A stretch of 64,000 bases of DNA from Dromaius novaehollandiae (lineage: Eukaryota; Chordata; Aves; Casuariiformes; Dromaiidae), in assembly GCF_036370855.1 (NCBI RefSeq), contig NC_088110.1, forward strand, positions 22,377,501 through 22,441,500, written 5' to 3'. A program made the translations under genes and the position numbers. Below, piece after piece: positions 56,820 through 64,000 of this stretch. Below the pieces are notes generated by a model, which was not told where the DNA came from, did not search any database, and saw nothing but the letters and a program-made list of their open reading frames with translations. Position 1 is the first letter of the stretch. Every line of letters begins with the position of its first letter.

Positions 56820-57939
56820 GGTATTTTCCAACCCTGGCCTAAAATCTCCCATGAGAGGGCTCTGTCGCTCAGCCAGTATTCGGGGGTTCGTTAATCCGGC
56901 CAGCCTCACCTCCCTGTAGAGATCTGAAACCCCAGGCGTCTTGTCTCTTATCAGCTGTATACAGCTCCTTCCTGGCGGTACTTGCACCCGGGCAGGAGTT
57001 CCCCCTCTGCTTGCACGCAGACAGTGGAGGGCATTCCCTGTGCGGCGGCTCCTGAGCTCTGCTCAGCCACAAACCTACTGAGCAGTGCGGATGATGGTCC
57101 CTGGCAGGACTCTCCCTGCTTCGGTGCGGCTGTCGCTCCAAGACGAATCGTCTGTGGCAGCTCAGCGCTGTTGGGAGTCCTTGCTGTTAACACGTTCCTG
57201 CCGTCTTGGATGGAGTTTGCGTTCTGCTTCTACCTGGTGTCACAGCAGCGTAGACGGTAGATGTTTCTTGTTGTGTCAGTCTTTTCCCCTGTGCCCAGCT
57301 CGACAGAAGCTGTGGCTGTTGGCTGACCCAGGCAGCTCGCTTCACCTTCATGCAAAGCGCGCTGCGCGCTCCCTGGCTCAGTGCCGAGCAGGTGTTACTG
57401 AGCGCTGCTGTGTGGCACAGCACTCCCCCCAGGCCACTCTTCATCTCAGTCGTGTTGCAGCGCTGTAGTTTTTTCCTCCCTTAGAAGTGCTGCGTGTGTT
57501 TATGAAGGTCTCTCTCCCTCTTTGCAGAGGTTTGCCTCTGTCTTTGGTTCAGAGACGGTTTCTGCCAGAGATCTGCTTAGATACAGGTGGTAGCTTGCCA
57601 GCACAGACTGCTGTCTAATGATGTCAGGCAGATCCCTCTGCTCTGGAGAGTGTGGGTGTACTTCATAGAGAGAACTTCTGAGGGCAGCACAGGCCACACA
57701 CTGGCTTGAAAGCAATAAATTTAAAGACAGTGCTTCACCGTGAATTTTCTCAGAGCCTCGGAACAAGGAGGATGTGCCGACAATGAGAGGTGTCTGGTAT
57801 TCTGCTGGGGAGACGAGCTGGGAAGCAGATCCATCTGCTCCTTGGAGAAGGACAAAGGAAAATGTCTTTGCCTCTCCAAAGCCAGGCTGTTTTATAATAT
57901 TATACATCTGACTTTTTATCTGAAACTGTGTATAAAAAA

Positions 57940-57949
57940 AATAAATAAA
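57940..57949 (+). terminator. GINS2: GINS2 distal polyadenylation signals
   Basis: Two overlapping AATAAA hexamers lie 1.1 kb past the stop codon. An alternative AATAAA sits at 57714-57719. The gene converges with GSE1 from the other side. Confidence 0.5.
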
Positions 57950-57965
57950 CCCCCAAAGTGCAGCT

Positions 57966-58514
57966 GAGTGAACAAATTAGTCCTTGTGTTTCATCACATG
58001 CTGTGTATCGAGTGTACATGGGTTAAACAATGCTTGGAAAAACCCCCAGCTCTCCTCCTTTGGCTCTGACCCCGTTCCCCTGAGGCAGCCCAACAGACAA
58101 GGGCAGGATCCTTGCCTACGTCAAGCTGGGTTGCAGCAGATGTAATTATTATGGGTGAGGGGGGAAATGCCAGATGTAACCGCACACGGGTAGCGCCTGT
58201 TCGCCTGCTCGTCGGCCAGCGGAAAGCTGCGAGCAGCGCCCTTCCCCGAGCATCTGGGCCGGCATCTCCGCCGCTCGGCAGCTGAAGCGCAGCTCTCGCC
58301 CGCCATCTGTGCCCTGCCTGCCTCGCCTGCCCGCAAACAGCAGCGGCCGCGCTGGGAGCGAAGCGCTTCGACACCGTGACGGAGGTACGCGAGTGCCGGG
58401 GGCTGGTGTGACCCCCCCACGCTGGGGGACGAGGCACAGCCCGTGCCCTGCACAAGCTACTCTGCTGGGGAGCAGGACTGCTTTTCCAGCACTGGTGGGG
58501 GGAGAAAGAATCCT
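57966..58514. other. Gap between converging 3' ends of GINS2 and GSE1
   Basis: About 550 bp separates the predicted ends of the two transcripts. The middle (58.2-58.5 kb) is GC-rich with no recognised exon. Confidence 0.5.
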
Positions 58515-61173
58515 TTGCCATGATTTAGGAAGATTTTATTTTTTTGGATGTTTTCAGAAATTACAGCAATATATTCATAAATACCTAATTACTACATTCA
58601 ACAAATAATATATTACATTACAATTAATTCAAACAAGTACACTTAGAACAGGTTTAGGTTCATTTTTTTTCCTTTTTTCTTTTTTTTTTGTTTTGTTTTC
58701 TTTCACAGCATCTAAACTGCCCCCCAGCAGGCCCTGGCTTTCCTGCCCCCTCCTCCTGGCCTTCCCGTGCTTGGCTTGAACTGCTCTAGCAATCCTGCAC
58801 AGGTACATACAAATAAACACAACCAGTCAGCACGGCCCGGGGAGGGGGAGTACTTCTGAGAAACCATAAGCACTGGGTCAAAAACTTGATTAGGGGCTGC
58901 TGAGGGGGGGTTGGGGGGGGAGGAATTGCCTCAACAGCCCCGGTATGGGAATTGCTACGGAGCCAGCCGCCGTGGCGACGAGGGGGCATTCGCCACCGCT
59001 TTCCCATCCCCAGCCTCCCCGCTCCCCCAGCACCCGGGAAGGGAAAAAAGCGAGTCAAGCATAAAGTCTGTTTTTCTGTGTTAAAATTCATTGTGAAGTC
59101 TTGAGTTGGCAGCTACTAGGCCAGAGGCTGGCTCTGCAATTGGGATTTAAAAAAGATTAAACTAATTTCTGTCACAAGGGCATTTTGCTTTTTAATCTTG
59201 CACAGCTTTTTTGGTAAAGCCAATGGGAGGCCAGGGGGTTTCTAATGCTTTCTTTGCAAGTGCAACAAGGGAATTTAAAGCAGAAAGCAGAGGTCACCTT
59301 TTCCTGTAGACGCGAGCTTGTCTCATGGCAAATAAAAAAAATAAATAATTTTTTTTTAAAAAAAAAAAAACAAACCTCCCCTGGGAGTTCAAGCATGCAC
59401 CGATTAGCAAAGTGACTAAAAATGGCACCGCGCGGCTCCTGCCGGCTGTGTTTTGAGGCAGAGCTGCCTAATTTACTAACAACTGCGCCCGCTTTCCCTG
59501 CTGTCAGTCATGTACCATTGACAGCCGGAGCCGCAGATGCTAAATTCGATTCTGCCGTCGCAGCACCGGCCCCCGGCTGCTGCCAGCGCACTGGGGCTGT
59601 TGCTGGGCATAGTTTATTTTATTTTATTCTGAAGCGTGGCATCGCCCCTGGGCTGGGCAAACTGAGGTCCTGAGGCCGGCCAGGTTAGCCGGGCACTTTT
59701 GGCCCCGTAATTACAATTGGCCTCGGTGTTGCCTCCAAGGAGCCGCGGAAATGCATCACATGGCCCTGCAGCCTGGCTCGGTTTGGGGGAAAAAAAATAA
59801 AGAAAAATAAAAATTAAAAACAATCCAGATTTGACCAGGCTGGAGCCGTGCTGAGCTGGGACTGGGCACTCAGCAGGATTAGCCCCGGGCCGGGGTGCTG
59901 CTGGGCGCCGCGGGCTGATTGTCTGGCGTTGGGGTCTGCAGCGGCTTCCCAAGTGCTTGAAGGGCCCAGAAAACCCCACAAAGGGGGAAAGGGGAGAAAA
60001 GCAACTAAAAATCCCCGCATGGGAGAGGGCGGAGGGGGAATCAGCCCTGGCTGTACCAGTACCTGGCGCTACCCTGGTAGAAGAGCAAGAGAAAGACAGT
60101 CCGGATGCGACAGCATGGGTCCCAGCAGAAAAGGATGGAGTTTGCTTTTTTTCTTTTCTTTTTTTTAAAGTCTTTTAAAACACTTCAATATCTTTTTTCT
60201 GTCCTGACCAGCAGCAGCAGTACAAACACTAAAAGCAAGTTAAAATTTTTTTTTTTTTTTGCCCCAAAAAAAAAGGGAGGAATGGGGGGGGTGGGGAGGG
60301 AGGGGAGGGAAGAAACAAAAGCAGAAACATTAAAAAAAAAAAAAAAAAAAAAAGGCAAGCTTTTTATAACAATAATTAAAGTAATAAAAACATACAAAAC
60401 TTCTTTTTTTTAATATATATACACAGTACAAGGCTGAAGCACCTCTTTTTTTTTGTTTGACTCGTAAATTGCAAAAAAAAAAAACAAACAAAAAAAAACA
60501 CCCTTTTGATTCAGTATGAAAAAAAATTCTAAACTCACCAGGTACATGGTGCTTGCGTGCGTGCATGTGGGTATAGCTAGCGCTATAGGGGATATAAATG
60601 TGTGTGTCTTGTAGCTCTGTACACTCTCCGCTCCCCCCCCTTCCCCTCCAAACAGGAATAAAAAAGGTACCTTTGATTCGTTTATTTACTTTATTGTTTT
60701 ATAGCGAAGTGCATTTCCCGTGGAAAGCCCCGGGGCGCGGGCCCCGGCTCGCGAGCGGCCGTCGCGGGCTCCCCGGCCGCCGCAGCCCCCCGGGGCCCCT
60801 CCGGCCTTAGTGTTGTCGGTGGAGTCGTTTATCGCAATTAAAAAAAAAAGGAGAAAAAAAAAAAAAAGAACTGCGCTCTATAAAGTGTGGGTGGGGAGAG
60901 GGAGGAAGGCCCTGCTGGCTCCCGTGGCGAGGGCGCGGGCGCAGGGCCGGGACGGCGCCGGGGCTGCTCCTCCGCTCGGCTCCGCTCCCGGCTCCCGGCG
61001 TCCTTTGCTTCATGCATGGCACATTCTCCGTTTGTTTGTTTGTCTGTTTTTTATTTTTTTTTTTAAGTTTTTTTTTTTTAGCTTCAAACCTCCCAGTGAA
61101 AAATATTAAATATTCAAGGTAATAAAATAGATTATTATTTCTAGACTATAGGGTGGGCCTAGCGCAAGGAGCG
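58515..61173 (-). other. GSE1: GSE1 3' untranslated region (predicted)
   Basis: The stretch runs from the GSE1 stop codon to an AATAAA on the minus strand at 58535-58540, about 2.6 kb. It is AT-rich with several long A or T runs (for example 60331-60353), has no coding potential, and contrasts with GC-rich patches at 60.7-61.0 kb. Its end is provisional, because several other AATAAA hexamers occur inside it. Confidence 0.55.
58535..58540 (-). terminator. GSE1: Candidate GSE1 polyadenylation signal
   Basis: AATAAA on the minus strand; it is the most distal canonical hexamer that I found before the GC-rich gap. Confidence 0.4.
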
Positions 61174-64000
61174 TCACCTGGGATACCCCTTGAAGTAACC
61201 CCTAGACCACTGCATTGCAGGCAACGCAAGGCACTTCCGCAGGTGATCTAGCTCGGCTTGCAGGCGCTCCCGCTCCGACACCATCTTCTGCTTCTGGCTC
61301 CGCAGCTCCTGCAGGGGTGGCCGGGGGGGGGGGGGGGGGGGGGACACAGTCAGACCAGGGGATGAGGCAGCGAGGGGCATGCCCCGTGGGGGCCCCCCTC
61401 CCCAAGGCGCTGCGGGCACGGGGAGCCGCGCCGGCTGCCGGCCCCATCGCAGGGGGACGGGGCATTGCAGGGGGACAGAGGCATTGCAGGGGCATGGGTG
61501 CATTGAAGGGGGACAGCTACATTTCAGGGGACAGGGGCACTGCAGGGGGACAGAGGCATTGCAGGGGGATGGGGGCATTGCAGGGGGACAGCTACATTGC
61601 AGGGGACGGGGCATTGCAGGGGGACAGTTACATTTCAGGGGACAGGAGCTTTGCAGGGCGGCAAGGGTACTGCAGGGGCACGGGGGCATTGCAGGGGGAT
61701 GGGGGGACATTGCAGGGGGACAGTTACATTTCAGGGGACGGGGCATTGCAGGGGCACAGGGGCATTGCACAGGATGGGGGGGGCACTGCAGGGGCATGGG
61801 GGCATTGCATGGGATGGGGGCATTGTGGGGGGGTGGGAACGGAGCATTGCAGGGGGACAGGGCATTGCAGGGGCACGGGGGCATTGCAAGAGGATGGAGG
61901 CATTGCACGGCATTGGGGGACACTGCAGGGGGGGGGACAGTTACATTTCAGGGGCACGGGGGCATTGCAAGGGGAACAGGGCATTGCAGGGGGTGGGGGG
62001 GCAGGGGCATTGCAGAGGATGGGTGCATGGCTGGAGGGTGGGTGCCTCGGCGGGAGGCCCGGTGCCTGCAGCCCCCCACTCACCGCCATGCTGTGCGAAA
62101 GCTGCTCCGCCGTCAGGCTCAGGCTGTAGTGCTGGGCCTCCAGCCGCCGGCACTGGGTCTGCAGCACTTGGCGCTCCAGGTTTTGTTCTGCGGGGCGAGG
62201 GGCGGTGGGGTGAGCGCCCGGCCCCGCCGTGGCCTCCCGCCTCCACCCCAACCCGCCCGACCCTCCCAGACCTTGCAAACACCCACGACGCTGCCGCCGC
62301 GGCCACCCTGCCCAGAGGCCCCGCTCGGGGCCACTCCTGGAGGCGTTTGCAGCATATAAACCCCGAAAGTGAAGAGGAAGGAGGAGAAAAAAAAAAAGCA
62401 AACAAAAAAAGCATGTTTTAGAGGGTCATTCTGCACGCCCTGGCGCCTGGCTGCATCTCCCCGCGCCGCTCTCCAGGTACCGCTCGGAGGGTGCCGGGCA
62501 CGGCCAGCTCCATGCATTTTCATGACTCCATGAATTTTTCATGCCGGCATGAATTTTCATCTGCACCTGTTGCTTTGCTGCCTCTCCTGCCACGCGGGCC
62601 AGGCGCCAGCGCCTCCCCAGCTGCGAGCCCGAGGGGGAAACTGAGGCACGCGCGGCCCCCCCCGACGCGCCGCATCCCCTCCCCTCACCTTCTAGATGCT
62701 CCTGGTAAGCTTCAAAGATTGCCTCGATCCCTTGCCATTTGGGCCGGGGGTAGTCGTCGTCCTCCTCCTCCTCTTCCTCCGCCTCCTCGTCAACCTCGTC
62801 GTCGTCGGAGGCCGAGTCGTGGCGGCGCTCGAGGGGGACAAGCGCCCGCGGCGGCCCCTCGGGCTGCCCGTTGTGGGGGGGTCCCGGGGGGCGGCCGGGC
62901 GCCTGCAGCTCAGGCAGGTTGTAGTGGATGGAGGCGTCGAGCTTGTGGTTCTGCTCGGCCGTCAGCGAGGCGGCTCCCCCTGCCAGGGCCGAGAGCGTCA
63001 GGGGCGCCGCGCAATGCCGGGGGGGGTTGCAAAGCGCCGGGGGGGTTGCAAAATGCAGGAGGGGTTGCAAAGCGCCGGGGGGGTTGCAAAGCGCCAGGGG
63101 TGGGGTTGCAAACCCCCCGCGTTCCCGCGCCCCTGGGACTGGTCCCCAGCGGGCTGTGTTCCCATGCTCCCCTCGGGATGCTGCTCCGTCTCCGAGACCT
63201 ACTCCCCGTTTCGGGGGCCAGGGCGGGCTCGGCTCCTGCCCGCCTCGCCGCTGCTATTCCCTGCCCGTTAACAGCTGCTTCCCGCACGCAGGAGTAGCTT
63301 TATTCCCCTCACTGCTGTGCACGGAAATTAATGGGCTTTGCGGGAACCGAGCCATCTTTTCCCAGCGCCTTCCTCCCGGCTGAGTTTTCCCTTCCCCGGG
63401 AACCGCGCAGGCTGTTCGAGCGCGGATGCACCGGCAATTCCCCAGCATCCTCCCGCTCCCGGCGGCTATTCCCGCACGGCTGCTCGGCAAGGGGCTGCGG
63501 GGGCCTTTCCCTGCCCCTCCCCAAGCAGCGGCAGCGCGGGGCGGCCCGGCCGCGGTACCTTTGTGCTTCTGCAGGGCTTTCTGGGTGGACTGCAGCACCG
63601 ACTCGTGGAACTGGTGGGCGAACTCCTCGGCCATGAAGGGCTCCCAGGGCTTGCTCTTGCCGTTGATGCTGTGCGACAGCGGCACCGGGATGTCCTTGGG
63701 CAGCGGGCCCCGCACGTAGCTGAGGATGCTCAGCGCCTTCTTCCCCGCGTGCCCCTCGCTCAGCCGCGGCTTCTCCGCCGCCTCTTTGGCCCGCGGCAGC
63801 TCCTGGGCTCTCAGCTGGTCCAACCGGCCGGGCTCCGCCGTCCTCGGCGTCTCCGGCAAGGTGATCCCCAGGGGTTTGTCCGAGTCCCCCAGGAGCAGCT
63901 GCACCGACGGCTCTTTGGGCGACGAGAGCGGAGTCAGGGGGCACCGGGGCTGGCACCCGCCGGGCAGCGCCTGGCCTGATGCCCTCCCTTCCTCCCATCC
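61174..64000 (-). CDS. GSE1: GSE1 (genetic suppressor element 1), C-terminal exons, cut by the window edge
   Basis: Four exons on the minus strand: at least 64000-63559 (open to the edge; its 5' border is uncertain, with an alternative acceptor near 63913), 62979-62689, 62187-62084 and 61308-61174. Phases agree. The chain includes [54 protein letters not shown], an acidic run of Asp/Glu followed by [20 protein letters not shown], then [20 protein letters not shown], and ends in RGYFKGYPR. The last two exons form the C-terminal coiled coil (heptads of Leu with [12 protein letters not shown]). GSE1 is a nuclear subunit associated with the LSD1-CoREST-HDAC1/2 corepressor complex. It faces GINS2 tail to tail. 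Confidence 0.93.
61323..61343. repeat. 21-base G run beside a GSE1 splice acceptor
   Basis: On the minus strand this is a C21 tract 14 bases before the acceptor AG at 61310-61309, so it forms most of the polypyrimidine tract of the last intron. G-runs of this length can form quadruplexes and are often mis-sized in assemblies. Confidence 0.85.
61441..62030. repeat. Minisatellite in the last GSE1 intron
   Basis: About twenty copies of GCATTGCAGGGG-type units, mixed with a longer variant containing ACATTTCAGGGGAC (four copies). Units run about 17-35 bp and fill most of the 775-bp intron. Translation of the minus strand gives a Pro/Cys/Ala repeat that is not protein. Confidence 0.9.
62630..62660 (-). 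repeat. MIR-like tail fragment
   Basis: GAGGGGGAAACTGAGGCACG, in a GSE1 intron, repeats the antisense MIR wording seen at 5.2 and 7.4 kb. It is short. Confidence 0.3.
63005..63116. repeat. Second GSE1 intronic minisatellite
   Basis: Five units of about 20 bp built on GGGGTTGCAAAGCGCCGGG, with point differences and small indels, lie directly beside the acceptor region of exon 62979-62689. Confidence 0.85.

Noticed and set aside
61174-61923. Long Pro/Cys-rich extension in frame with the last GSE1 exon
   Set aside because: It is the intronic minisatellite read through; the acceptor at 61310-61309 and the conserved exon border are clear, and retaining the intron (775 bp) would break the frame with the previous exon.

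Overview
This is vertebrate nuclear DNA. All six spliced genes are recognisable from human or fish relatives. The block order matches human chromosome 16q24: IRF8, COX4I1, EMC8, C16orf74, GINS2, GSE1. I place the species among sauropsids, most likely an archosaur (bird or crocodilian). The reasons are the very GC-rich flanks, short introns, almost no recent transposable elements, and a DUSP22-family gene between IRF8 and COX4I1 that mammals lack here. The species itself cannot be fixed from the sequence.

Layout from left to right. Positions 1-2100 hold the promoter and noncoding first exon of IRF8 on the minus strand, with the known STAT1/GAS element; the rest of IRF8 lies off the left edge. 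Positions 2.4-4.7 kb hold AT-rich blocks that look regulatory. Positions 5.5-17.7 kb hold a complete seven-exon dual-specificity phosphatase gene (207 aa, minus strand) that I identify as the DUSP22A paralogue of DUSP22. Positions 20.7-24.2 kb hold COX4I1 (minus strand). It shares a CpG-island promoter with EMC8, which runs on the plus strand from 25.3 to 33.5 kb. About 13 kb follows in which I recognise no gene. C16orf74 (47.4-50.2 kb, plus) is a 65-aa protein with a calcineurin-docking motif. GINS2 (53.2-56.8 kb, plus) comes next, converging on the 3' end of GSE1 (58.5-64 kb, minus, cut by the right edge).

The genes are a syntenic block and not a pathway. COX4I1 acts in mitochondria, EMC8 at the ER membrane, GINS2 at the replication fork, GSE1 in a chromatin corepressor complex, C16orf74 and DUSP22A at membranes in signalling, and IRF8 in myeloid and B-cell transcription. 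The clearest notable result is the intact DUSP22A gene next to IRF8. It mirrors the DUSP22-IRF4 pair elsewhere in vertebrate genomes and helps link several blocks produced by ancient whole-genome duplication.

Most long open frames in the GC-rich parts are composition artefacts. All coding calls rest on exon-by-exon reading with GT-AG borders and matching phase.
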